From Nocardioides eburneiflavus (lineage in GTDB: Bacteria > Actinomycetota > Actinomycetes > Propionibacteriales > Nocardioidaceae), in NCBI RefSeq assembly GCF_004785795.1, contig NZ_SRRO01000001.1, positions 3,100,001 to 3,164,000 on the forward strand: DNA of 64,000 nt. The letters are read 5' to 3'. A program made the position numbers and the translations under genes. The notes beneath the pieces are model-generated. The model had not been told where the DNA came from. It did no database searches and saw only the letters and a list, made by a program, of their open reading frames with translations. Below are positions 7,282 to 14,919 of this stretch, one piece after another. Numbering within the stretch: position 1 is the stretch's first letter; every line of letters begins with the position of its first letter.

Positions 7282-8859
7282 GTGCTTGACCAATCAGCGA
7301 CCCACTTGCGTGAGTTGGAGCTCGCATCCGAGGACGCAGGGTCGGACCTTTTCCTCACTCTGGACGATGTCGACTACACGTTTGCCCAGGTGTGGTCCGA
7401 CGTTGAAGCGTTCGCTCGCGGATTGCGCGGGCTGGGACTCACACCGGGAGACCGAGTGCTGGTGATGCTCCCCAATTGCATCGAGGCGGTGTGTGCTTGG
7501 CTCGGCAGCGAGCGGCTAGGGCTGATCGACGTACCAGTCTCCGAGGAATCGGCCGGTGCCTCATTGCGACACGTTCTATCCGAGGCAGATCCGAGAACGG
7601 TCGTCGGCACCGCTGACCTCCTCGCGCGTATCGCAACCGAATCCGAAGGGGACGCGCTCGAGCACGCGGTTGTGGTGGGTGAACCCGGCGGCAGCCCCTT
7701 CACGGACAAGGTGACCTACCTGACCGTCGCAGAGCTTCTGTCGCAGGTCGGCGACTACGACCTACCGGCCCTTCCCTCGCCCTCAGCTACCGCAACGGTC
7801 ATGTTTTCATCCGGGACGACCGGCCCGCCAAAGGGCGTGATGATGTCGCATGGCTACTACGGCCACGCGTTGCACGCCTACGACGCAACTGCGCCGCTCG
7901 AACGTGGGCAACGCCTCTACTGCACACAGCCCCTGTGCCACATCGATCCGCGTATGGCAATCGTGCAGTCCATCGCCGCGCGCTCATCAATGGTGCTCAA
8001 AAGACGCTTCAGTGCCAGCCAGTATTGGCCAGACGTAGAGAAGTACGACGTCGACGGCTTCCTCTTCATCGGAGCCATGCTGCACCTTCTGGCCAAACAA
8101 CCAGAAGGACCCGAGCGCGGCGCCCGTCGACGCCTGGGTATGGGGTCAGCGATCCCCCCGTCAATCCACGCCTCCTTCTCTGAGCGGTTCAACGTGGACC
8201 TGCTCGAGGGCTACGGAATGACCGAGATCTACACGGTCTTCTGCCAGTACCCAGACGAGAACGAGCCCGGGGACGTCGGCCGCGAACTTCCCGGTATCGA
8301 GGTTCGGATCGTCGACCAGGACGACCGCTCGGTACCAGCAGGCACGCCGGGGCAACTCCTCGTCCGCCCTGACAACCCCCATGCACACATGCAGGGCTAC
8401 TGGCGTCACCCAGAAGCCACCGTTGAAGCATGGCAAGGACTGTGGTTCCACACAGGAGACCTTGTCCGGCGCCTGCCCAACGGCCGCGTGGAGTACATCG
8501 GTCGGCTCAAGGACTCCATCCGCCGCCGCGGCGAGAACGTGTCCGCCTGGCAAGTCGAGAACATCGCAAACCAGCACCCCGCGGTGCTCCAATGCGCCGC
8601 CGTAGGTATTCCAGCCGACTTGGGCGACGAAGACATCGCGCTCTTCGTCGTGGCCAAGCCTGACACCGCCCTCGACGTCGTAGAACTGCGCGAAGCTCTG
8701 TCAAAAGACCTCCCCCGATTCGCGTTGCCCCGTTTCATCGACGTCGTCCCCACATTGCCCAAGACACCGTCGGAACGAGTCGCCAAGGCCGTCTTGCGCC
8801 AGCAGGGACTCAGCCCGGAAGTCCACGACTTTGAGGTCGTCGTCCCCTCTCAACAGTGA
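7282..8859 (+). CDS. AMP-dependent acyl-CoA synthetase (crotonobetaine/carnitine ligase-like)
   Basis: A 525-residue ANL-superfamily ligase: phosphate-binding motif MFSSGTTGPPKG (about residue 175), A5-type YGMTE, A7/A8 region WFHTGD and GRLKDSIRRRGENVSAWQVE. It activates a carboxylic acid to a CoA thioester. The frame opens earlier, but a GTG at 7282 preceded by ATAGGAG fits the family start. The C-terminal catalytic Lys of the usual GK motif is replaced: PSERVAKAVLR has Arg499, with a Lys three residues on. First gene of the acyl-CoA cluster, followed by thiolase 64 bp on. Confidence 0.85.
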   Translation: MLDQSATHLRELELASEDAGSDLFLTLDDVDYTFAQVWSDVEAFARGLRGLGLTPGDRVLVMLPNCIEAVCAWLGSERLGLIDVPVSEESAGASLRHVLSEADPRTVVGTADLLARIATESEGDALEHAVVVGEPGGSPFTDKVTYLTVAELLSQVGDYDLPALPSPSATATVMFSSGTTGPPKGVMMSHGYYGHALHAYDATAPLERGQRLYCTQPLCHIDPRMAIVQSIAARSSMVLKRRFSASQYWPDVEKYDVDGFLFIGAMLHLLAKQPEGPERGARRRLGMGSAIPPSIHASFSERFNVDLLEGYGMTEIYTVFCQYPDENEPGDVGRELPGIEVRIVDQDDRSVPAGTPGQLLVRPDNPHAHMQGYWRHPEATVEAWQGLWFHTGDLVRRLPNGRVEYIGRLKDSIRRRGENVSAWQVENIANQHPAVLQCAAVGIPADLGDEDIALFVVAKPDTALDVVELREALSKDLPRFALPRFIDVVPTLPKTPSERVAKAVLRQQGLSPEVHDFEVVVPSQQ

Positions 8860-8923
8860 CCCTGCGACGCGCCCGCAGCGTCCAACCGTCCGCGACATCC
8901 CCGCACCGTCCTCAGGAGAACCC

Positions 8924-10144
8924 ATGCCAGAAGCCGTCATCGTGTCCACCGCCCGGTCCCCGATCGGGCGCGCGAACAAGGGCTCACTCGGCGACGCCCG
9001 TGGGGATGACCTCACGGTTCAAATGCTGCGTGCCGCACTGGACAAGGTCCCTGAACTGGACCCTACTCAGGTGGTCGACCTGATGCTTGGCTGTGGGCAG
9101 CCGGCCGGCGAGCAGGGTCACAATCTGGCGCGAACAATCGCCGTGCAGGCCGGAATGGACCACGTGCCGGGCGTGACGGTGAATCGCTACTGTTCCTCCA
9201 GCCTGCAGACGACGCGGATGGCCATGCACGCCATCCGCGCCGGTGAGGGCGAGGTCTTCATCTCGGCTGGAGTGGAGACTGTGAGCCGCTACGGCAAGGG
9301 AATGGCTGACGGACTGCCGGACACCGAGAACCCTGTCTTCAGTGAAGCTGTGGCCCGTACAGCTGAGCGCAGCAAGGGTTCGGCTCCAATCTGGCACGAC
9401 CCCCGGGGCCAGGGCCTGCTTCCGGACGTCTACATCACCATGGGCCAGACCGCTGAGAACGTCGCCCAGCACTTGGGCATGAGCCGCCAGGAGCAGGACG
9501 AGTTCGCCGTACGCAGCCAGAACTTGGCGGAAGAAGCAATCGCCAACGGTTTCTGGGCCAAGGACATCACCCCGGTGACGCTGGCCGACGGAACAGTAGT
9601 TAGTTCGGACGACGGCCCGCGCGCGGGAGTGACTATGGAGGGCGTTTCAGGACTTCGCCCCGTTTTCCGAGAGGACGGCACCGTCACCGCCGGCAACGCC
9701 TGCCCCCTCAACGACGGAGCCGCGGCCCTCGTCATCATGAGCGACACCAAGGCGAAGCAGCTGGGGATCAAGCCGCTGGCGCGCGTTGTTTCCACAGCAG
9801 TGACTGGGCTGTCACCCGAGATCATGGGCTTGGGGCCCGTCGAAGCCGTGCGGCAGGCGCTCAAGCATGCCGGTATGTCGATCAACGACATCGACCTCTT
9901 CGAAATCAACGAGGCTTTCGCTGTCCAGGCACTTGGTTCGGCCCAGCAACTTGGCATCCCGATCGAGAGGCTCAACGTCAACGGCGGCGCCATCGCGATC
10001 GGGCACCCGTTCGGGATGACCGGAGCCCGCATTACGAGCACGCTCATCAACTCGTTGCAGCACTACGACAAGCAGTTTGGCATCGAGACCATGTGCGTCG
10101 GTGGAGGCCAGGGAATGGCGATGGTGCTGGAGCGTCTCTCGTGA
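8924..10144 (+). CDS. Acetyl-CoA acetyltransferase / thiolase (acyl-CoA thiolysis)
   Basis: A 406-residue thiolase. The nucleophilic Cys90 lies in VNRYCSSSLQ, the GHP motif His in IAIGHPFGMTGAR (about residue 361), and the second catalytic Cys391 in CVGGGQG, with NEAFAVQ preceding. Length and motifs match degradative thiolases that cleave 3-ketoacyl-CoA. The ATG at 8924 has an AGGAGAA site and aligns with the family start; the longer open frame from 8831 overlaps the ligase and is rejected. It supplies the last step of the beta-oxidation set found downstream. Confidence 0.92.
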   Translation: MPEAVIVSTARSPIGRANKGSLGDARGDDLTVQMLRAALDKVPELDPTQVVDLMLGCGQPAGEQGHNLARTIAVQAGMDHVPGVTVNRYCSSSLQTTRMAMHAIRAGEGEVFISAGVETVSRYGKGMADGLPDTENPVFSEAVARTAERSKGSAPIWHDPRGQGLLPDVYITMGQTAENVAQHLGMSRQEQDEFAVRSQNLAEEAIANGFWAKDITPVTLADGTVVSSDDGPRAGVTMEGVSGLRPVFREDGTVTAGNACPLNDGAAALVIMSDTKAKQLGIKPLARVVSTAVTGLSPEIMGLGPVEAVRQALKHAGMSINDIDLFEINEAFAVQALGSAQQLGIPIERLNVNGGAIAIGHPFGMTGARITSTLINSLQHYDKQFGIETMCVGGGQGMAMVLERLS

Positions 10145-10171
10145 CATACCTAGGTGCGAGCGCGGTCTGAG

Positions 10172-10370
10172 GTGAAGCCTCGCGAACGCCGCCTTGTCTC
10201 ACGTCCCGAGAAGTGGCCCAAGAAGGACGACTTCGCGCCGGCGCAAGGTGCCGCTCGCAGAACCTGGGGCTGGTGAGGTGGTCGTACGCAACTCGGTCAT
10301 ATCGGTAGATCCATACATGCGGAGCCGGATAAACGATGTCGAGTCGTCCATCAGAACCGTTCGCACTTGA
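10172..10370 (+). pseudogene. Remnant of CurA-like NADP-dependent (MDR) oxidoreductase
   Basis: Conceptual translation from a GTG at 10172 gives RRLVSRPEKWPKKDDF, then needs a single +1 shift near 10240. It continues KVPLAEPGAGEVVVRN and ISVDPYMRSRINDV before a stop at 10368. Both halves match in order the N-terminal 60-odd residues of CurA/leukotriene B4 dehydrogenase-like reductases (RxxLxxRPxGxPKxxDF, EPGxGEVVVRN, SVDPYMRxRM). The rest of the family's roughly 335 residues is absent. It is a frameshifted stub in the gap between thiolase and the DmmA-like gene. The following stretch to 10557 contains no gene I can support and may hold the next promoter. Confidence 0.7.
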
Positions 10371-10557
10371 GGCGGGTCTCGATGGCGGTGCCGTCGCGCG
10401 CCGTCGCCGTCTGCGAAGCGACGCCTTTCTCTGCTGAGCCGTATGTCATCCATCCCCCAACCGGGCACGGGTCGCCATGACACCTTCTCGCCCATGCGGG
10501 CGCGCCGCACAGTAGTTCCCGACGACGACGCCAGAGCACACGGAGAGTGAGCGCAGC

Positions 10558-11247
10558 ATGAGGGAGCCGACCGTTCCGCGAGCGGTTTCCAGTGACCACC
10601 CAACCGTCTCGGCCTCGCATCACGCTGTGGCTCGGAGGCCTCGCTCGATCGAGCGCTGGCAGACGAACGTACCGAATCACGCAGCACGCCCATCGAGTCT
10701 GCCACCGGCAACTCGCCATGTGGTGGTGAGCTTCGGCGGCCTGGGGTTGCGGTTCGGAGGAGCCGCTGCGGCACGAGAGGTAGCTGACCGCCTCGCTTCC
10801 ACAGTCATGTCTTCCCAGTCGGTCGTCGATCGCGTGCACGTGGACAACCTCGATTCGGAGGGGCTGGCTCGCATCGGATTGGACATCCTCGCCGCCTCGG
10901 TGGGCACATGCTTCGTTTTCGTTGGGTCGGAGCGTGAGGTGTATGCCGCCAGGTCGGAGGCCATCGCTTCGGGCGCGATCTCGGAAGAAGTTGTGGTGGC
11001 CCCTATCGACGGGGAGGCTGGCAGTGACGATGCGGTCGCCTGGTCGGACGGTGCTGAACCGCGCAACCTGTTCTGTGCCCACTGTCACCAGACGTTCACC
11101 GCGGTTGCCGGCGTAGGTGACGCGGTGACCTGCCCGAGTTGCGGGCTGTCCCTGAGCGTGCACTACAACTTCTCGCGACGCCGGGCGGCGTACCTCGCGA
11201 AGTATGTGTCCAAGGACAGCTTGGTGAACCGAGGATCACGACCGTGA
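10558..11247 (+). CDS. DmmA-like subunit of dimethylamine monooxygenase-type system
   Basis: A 229-residue protein. Residues about 52-150 form an alpha/beta domain (RHVVVSFGGLGLRFG...), and the C-terminus is a zinc-ribbon-like module: FCAHCHQTF with C173/C176 and TCPSCGLSLSVHYNFSRRR with C192/C195. This ending matches what I know of DmmA-like C-terminal domains of dimethylamine monooxygenase. It overlaps the flavin/iron-sulfur reductase by 4 bp and is followed by the heme N-demethylase-like gene, the known partners. The first 50 residues are poorly conserved-looking; the ribosome site (GGAGAG) is rather far from this ATG, so the true start may lie slightly inside. Confidence 0.72.
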   Translation: MREPTVPRAVSSDHPTVSASHHAVARRPRSIERWQTNVPNHAARPSSLPPATRHVVVSFGGLGLRFGGAAAAREVADRLASTVMSSQSVVDRVHVDNLDSEGLARIGLDILAASVGTCFVFVGSEREVYAARSEAIASGAISEEVVVAPIDGEAGSDDAVAWSDGAEPRNLFCAHCHQTFTAVAGVGDAVTCPSCGLSLSVHYNFSRRRAAYLAKYVSKDSLVNRGSRP

Positions 11248-12197
11248 TCGAGCATCCGAAAGCCGACGGCAGATTGATTGAGCTCGCTGTCGCTTCTGTC
11301 GTGCGGAATGTACCCGACGTCGCCGGCCTCAGCCTCGTGCCAGCGATGGGCGGGACGCTGCATTCCTACGCACCAGGGAGCAACCTGCCAGTCCAGTGGC
11401 GAGAAGGCCGTTTCAACTCGTACTCGTTGACCGGGGATGGCTACCAGCCCGATGCCTACGAGATATCGGTTCGCCTAGACACGAGCGGCAGCGGCGGCTC
11501 GGTGCGATTGCACCAGCTCGCAGAGGGTGACAGCGTGTGGACCTTGCCGCCGCGGGACGACTTCACTCCTGTCTGGTCGGCGCGCAAGCACCTCCTCATT
11601 GCTGCCGGGATCGGAGTCACGCCAATCCTGTCGCACGCCCGCTCGCACCAATTCTGGAAACGTCCGTACGAGGTCCACTACGTGACACGCAGCGCAGTGC
11701 ATCTCGACGACTTCCTGGGGCTCGCGGATGCCGACCCGACCGTGTACTTCTCGCGTGAACAGTTCGCCGGAGCACTCCCGGAACTACTGCGACGTCAGCC
11801 GATGGGCACACACCTCTATGTCTGCGGACCGGAAGGGATGATCGATTCCGTGCTCGGAGCGGCGCGGGATGCCTATTGGCCGTCGGCCAGGCTCCACCAC
11901 GAAGCATTCGCCCTCCCAGCCCTGAATGCAGGCCCGCCGTTCACGATCAACGCACGACGAAGCGCGGTGACTGTTGACGTGCCAGCCGGTGTGACGGCAC
12001 TCGAAGCCTTGGAGGGCGCAGGCGTGCCTGCACGGAACTTGTGTCGCCGAGGTTTCTGCGGTGAATGCGCCACCAAGGTCCTTGACGGGAAGCCGCTTCA
12101 CCGCGACGAGGTACTAGACGCAGACGAGCGGAAGTCGGGGGACCAGATGCTCGTATGCGTATCGCGTGCACAAGGTCACGTCTCGCTCGACCTGTGA
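11244..12197 (+). CDS. Ferredoxin-reductase fusion of the PDR/VanB type (DmmB/C-like electron transfer)
   Basis: A 317-residue reductase carrying flavin, NAD(P)H and 2Fe-2S parts in the phthalate dioxygenase reductase order. The flavin site is RFNSYSLTG (about 56-64) with GGSVRLH. Nucleotide binding shows AAGIGVTPIL (about 119-128) and YVCGPEGMI. A C-terminal plant-type 2Fe-2S domain has NLCRRGFCGECATKV and a last Cys in MLVCVSR. It would pass electrons from NAD(P)H to the neighbouring heme N-demethylase-like protein. The GTG at 11244 overlaps the DmmA-like stop (GTGA), a strong coupling signal; the longer frame from 11139 is rejected. Confidence 0.88.
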   Translation: MIEHPKADGRLIELAVASVVRNVPDVAGLSLVPAMGGTLHSYAPGSNLPVQWREGRFNSYSLTGDGYQPDAYEISVRLDTSGSGGSVRLHQLAEGDSVWTLPPRDDFTPVWSARKHLLIAAGIGVTPILSHARSHQFWKRPYEVHYVTRSAVHLDDFLGLADADPTVYFSREQFAGALPELLRRQPMGTHLYVCGPEGMIDSVLGAARDAYWPSARLHHEAFALPALNAGPPFTINARRSAVTVDVPAGVTALEALEGAGVPARNLCRRGFCGECATKVLDGKPLHRDEVLDADERKSGDQMLVCVSRAQGHVSLDL

Positions 12198-12229
12198 CAG
12201 ACAACCCGCCGACCAAACAAGGAGGACAA

Positions 12230-13249
12230 GTGCGTCCCACCGACTTCGCCGCCACTGACGTCGAACACTTCCCGTTCCCACTTCAAGACGACTCGATGCG
12301 GCCTCGCGTGGACGTCGAACCGGCATGTGTTGCCAAGGACAACGGCGTGGGCACCTGGGGACGCACGATGTTCGTCGTCGATCACAACTACGAGCGCACC
12401 AGCCAGATCCGCCGAGACATCCTCGAGGCCGACCGGGCACGCTTCACGGCGTTCCCACACATGATCACCGCCCAATGGGACGCGATGACGTACATCATGC
12501 GACGGCTCGCGGCGGAGTACCCCGACGATTTCGCGGTCCGCATCTCAGGAACTGACTGGACGTGGACGAACAAGCTGCTGGACATCCACCACGACTTCGT
12601 CTTCGGCGACGCCGACACCCTTCCCCACCAGCCGTTGGAGTACATCGCTCGGCAAGTCCAGGAGGACCTGCTCCTCCTCGACGTGCACGAAGAAGGCCTG
12701 GTTCTCGACAGCGCGTTAGTGACGTTCTCGATGGCTTGGTCCCCGACATTCACCACGGGAATGACCTTCCACGAAGCGCATGGGACCATCCCGCGAATCA
12801 TGGGTGACGGCACCGTCAGCCGAGCCGAGAGGTTCCTGATGACCATGCCGCCTGGTGAGGTGTACCGCCGCAACCCATGGTCGTTCCAAGTTGGAGGCAG
12901 GCTCGATATCTCCATGGATACGCTGCCCGAATGGTCGGCTGAGTTGAGCGAGTTCCTAGCGGGCGATCCTCACGAGCAAGTCGGCCAAAGGATGCGGATG
13001 CGCAGCGAGGTTTCACATTTCGTGCGGCTCCCGATGACGGGGGTGGTGCTCTACACCATCCGTGCCCAGTCCATCACCCTGGAACAGCTCGCGTCAGTGC
13101 CCGCATGGGCTCGGCGCACGGTCAGCGTGATTGAAGAGCAACCAAAGGACCTCGCGCACCACCGCGGCTTCACGCTCTACGGACCGGTGGTGCTGCCGTA
13201 CCTCAAGGACCGTCTGGATTCGACCACTGGCATTCGAACCAGCCTCTGA
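12230..13249 (+). CDS. Heme-dependent oxidative N-demethylase-like protein (DUF3445/HODM)
   Basis: A 339-residue protein recognised as the DUF3445 / HODM alpha-subunit family: RADFxAFPHMITAQWDAM-like start of the core (about 70-95), LSRPxxWxP-like region FSMAWSPTFTTGMTF, IHxPVP-like stretch, then YRRNPWSF and LRSEVSHFVRLP. In characterised members this heme protein, with DmmA and a PDR reductase, removes a methyl group from secondary or tertiary amines as formaldehyde. The partners sit directly upstream. The GTG at 12230 has a strong AAGGAGG but only 4 bases of spacing. The substrate here is unknown. Confidence 0.8.
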   Translation: MRPTDFAATDVEHFPFPLQDDSMRPRVDVEPACVAKDNGVGTWGRTMFVVDHNYERTSQIRRDILEADRARFTAFPHMITAQWDAMTYIMRRLAAEYPDDFAVRISGTDWTWTNKLLDIHHDFVFGDADTLPHQPLEYIARQVQEDLLLLDVHEEGLVLDSALVTFSMAWSPTFTTGMTFHEAHGTIPRIMGDGTVSRAERFLMTMPPGEVYRRNPWSFQVGGRLDISMDTLPEWSAELSEFLAGDPHEQVGQRMRMRSEVSHFVRLPMTGVVLYTIRAQSITLEQLASVPAWARRTVSVIEEQPKDLAHHRGFTLYGPVVLPYLKDRLDSTTGIRTSL

Positions 13250-13268
13250 CCGAGCCCGTGTGTTCAGC

Positions 13269-13300
13269 GGCGCCCGGACATCCCCCGGCCGGGCGCCTTT
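13269..13300 (+). terminator. GC-rich hairpin with short T-run
   Basis: Arms GGCGCCCGG (13269-13277) and CCGGGCGCC (13289-13297) are perfect complements with an 11-base loop, followed by TTT. It lies just after the N-demethylase-like gene and before the MaoC gene. It may end or attenuate the first transcript, so the downstream half of the cluster could have its own promoter. Confidence 0.5.
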
Positions 13301-13423
13301 CCCGCGCTCGGCTCATCCAATCGACTCCTGCACGGCACGCTACCGACACAAGCATTCGACCCGCTCTCGAACCCGCGACCCATCGAGGTGACCGCGCGAA
13401 GGGCGCTCGTGAAGGGATATGCG

Positions 13424-13879
13424 ATGAAGGTCTTCCGAAGCGTGGAAGAACTGCGAGACGCAGTGGGCACCCACGTGGGTCATTCCGACTGGTACGACAT
13501 CGACCAGCGTCGAGTCGACCTGTTTGCCGAGGCCACAGGCGACTTCCAGTGGATTCATGTGGACCGCGAGCGTGCCGCTGCCGGACCGTTCGGCTCGACG
13601 ATCGCTCACGGTTTCCTCACGTTGTCGTTGCTGCCCGTCCTGACGTGGGGGGTGTATCGCACCGAGGGCTTCCGGATGGAGATCAACTACGGCCTGAACA
13701 AGGTCCGATTCCCTGCTCCGGTGACGGTGGCGAGCCGCGTGCGCGCTGGCGTCGAGATGATCTCCCTAGAGGAGTTCGGGAACGGGTACATGTCGACTAC
13801 CCGGATCGTGATCGAGCGCGAAGGCGCGGACAAGCCCGTTTGCGTCGCCGAGAGCCTCGGCTACATGGTGCCCGCATGA
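13424..13879 (+). CDS. MaoC-family (R)-specific enoyl-CoA hydratase
   Basis: A 151-residue single hot-dog MaoC protein: N-terminal VGHSDWYDIDQRRVDLFAEA, then the hydratase-2 motif TGDFQWIHVDRERAAAGPFG with the catalytic Asp/His pair, and IAHGFLTLSLLPVL. It hydrates trans-2-enoyl-CoA to (R)-3-hydroxyacyl-CoA. The frame opens at GTG 13388, but GAAGGGA 6-7 bases before the ATG at 13424 and family alignment favour the ATG. It overlaps the APH-like kinase by 4 bp (ATGA). Confidence 0.88.
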   Translation: MKVFRSVEELRDAVGTHVGHSDWYDIDQRRVDLFAEATGDFQWIHVDRERAAAGPFGSTIAHGFLTLSLLPVLTWGVYRTEGFRMEINYGLNKVRFPAPVTVASRVRAGVEMISLEEFGNGYMSTTRIVIEREGADKPVCVAESLGYMVPA

Positions 13880-14919
13880 GCACGCCGGCCACGACGATTC
13901 CGGGGATTGACCTGGATCGACTCCGTGACTGGATCGACGAGACGATGCCCGACCGAGCCAATGAGGAACTGGACGCCGAACTGATCACTGGTGGACGCTC
14001 GAACCTCACCTACCGGCTGCGGCTCGGGAGCACAACATGCATCCTTCGTCGCCCCCCTCTGGGTCACGTCCTGGCAACCGCGCATGACATGAGCCGCGAG
14101 TACACGGTCATGCGGGCACTCGGCGGCACCGACGTACCGGTGCCACACGTACTTGCCTCTTGCGAGGACATAAGCATTATCGGTGCGCCGTTCTACCTCA
14201 TGGACTTCGTCGAAGGCTCCACGTTCCGTAGCAGGCACGATCTCGGCCAGCTGGGCCCGCACCGAGTTCGATCGCTGTCCGAAGAGTTCATCGACGTCCT
14301 GGCGCGCATTCATTCCGTAGACCATCGCGAAGCCGGCTTGCAGGACTTCGGCCGACCTGAGGGGTACCTCGCGCGGCAGGTATCCAGGTGGCAGACCCAG
14401 ATGCAAGCATCCCACTCCCGAGACCTTCCTGACGCGGACCGCCTCGTATCGCTGCTTACCGAGCGTGTCCCGTCGTCCGGTCCCATCGGAGTCGTGCACG
14501 GCGATTACCGCCTCGACAACGTGATCGTCGACGAACGCGACCGTCCCGCCGCGGTCATCGACTGGGAGATGTCCACCATCGGCGACGTGTTGTCGGATCT
14601 GGGACTGACCGTCGTATACATGCGCCTCGCAGCGATGGTGGGTGATGCGCGATTTGAGGTGGTCGCCGACGCCTCCAACGCAGAGGGGTTCATCTCAGAG
14701 CACGACGTTCTCAAGAGGTACGCGCGCCTCACAGGCCGCGACCTCGGTGACTTCGGCTTCTACCTGGGGCTCGCCAGTTTCAAGCTCGCAGGGATCCTCG
14801 AAGGCATCCACTACCGCTATCTACAGGGTCAGACACTCGGACCCGGCTTCGAATCGATCGGCGACACCGTCGGTCCGCTCCTTGCTGCTGGCCTCGACTC
14901 GATGGAGGAGAACTACTGA
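13876..14919 (+). CDS. APH-family phosphotransferase (ACAD10/11-N or LvaA-like kinase)
   Basis: A 347-residue aminoglycoside/choline kinase-fold protein. The nucleotide loop is ITGGRSNLTYRL (37-48), an ATP-site Lys/Arg region CILRRPPLGH, the catalytic loop is VVHGDYRLDNVI (D210 and N215 of the Brenner motif), and the metal Asp is in VIDWEMSTIGD. The family that sits next to acyl-CoA dehydrogenases includes LvaA of levulinate catabolism and the N-terminal half of ACAD10/11. Both phosphorylate 4-hydroxyacyl-CoA. The stop overlaps the next gene (TGATG). A 4-hydroxyacyl substrate is inference from this arrangement. Confidence 0.85.
   Translation: MSTPATTIPGIDLDRLRDWIDETMPDRANEELDAELITGGRSNLTYRLRLGSTTCILRRPPLGHVLATAHDMSREYTVMRALGGTDVPVPHVLASCEDISIIGAPFYLMDFVEGSTFRSRHDLGQLGPHRVRSLSEEFIDVLARIHSVDHREAGLQDFGRPEGYLARQVSRWQTQMQASHSRDLPDADRLVSLLTERVPSSGPIGVVHGDYRLDNVIVDERDRPAAVIDWEMSTIGDVLSDLGLTVVYMRLAAMVGDARFEVVADASNAEGFISEHDVLKRYARLTGRDLGDFGFYLGLASFKLAGILEGIHYRYLQGQTLGPGFESIGDTVGPLLAAGLDSMEENY

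Noticed and set aside
10199..11163. Minus-strand frames opposite the DmmA-like gene
   Set aside because: The plus-strand gene has zinc-ribbon motifs and overlaps its operon partner; the minus-strand frames show only low-complexity Arg/Ser/Ala composition.
13258..13875. N-terminal extension of the APH kinase frame upstream of 13876
   Set aside because: It runs through the MaoC gene in another frame; the ATG at 13876 overlapping the MaoC stop fits the family start.
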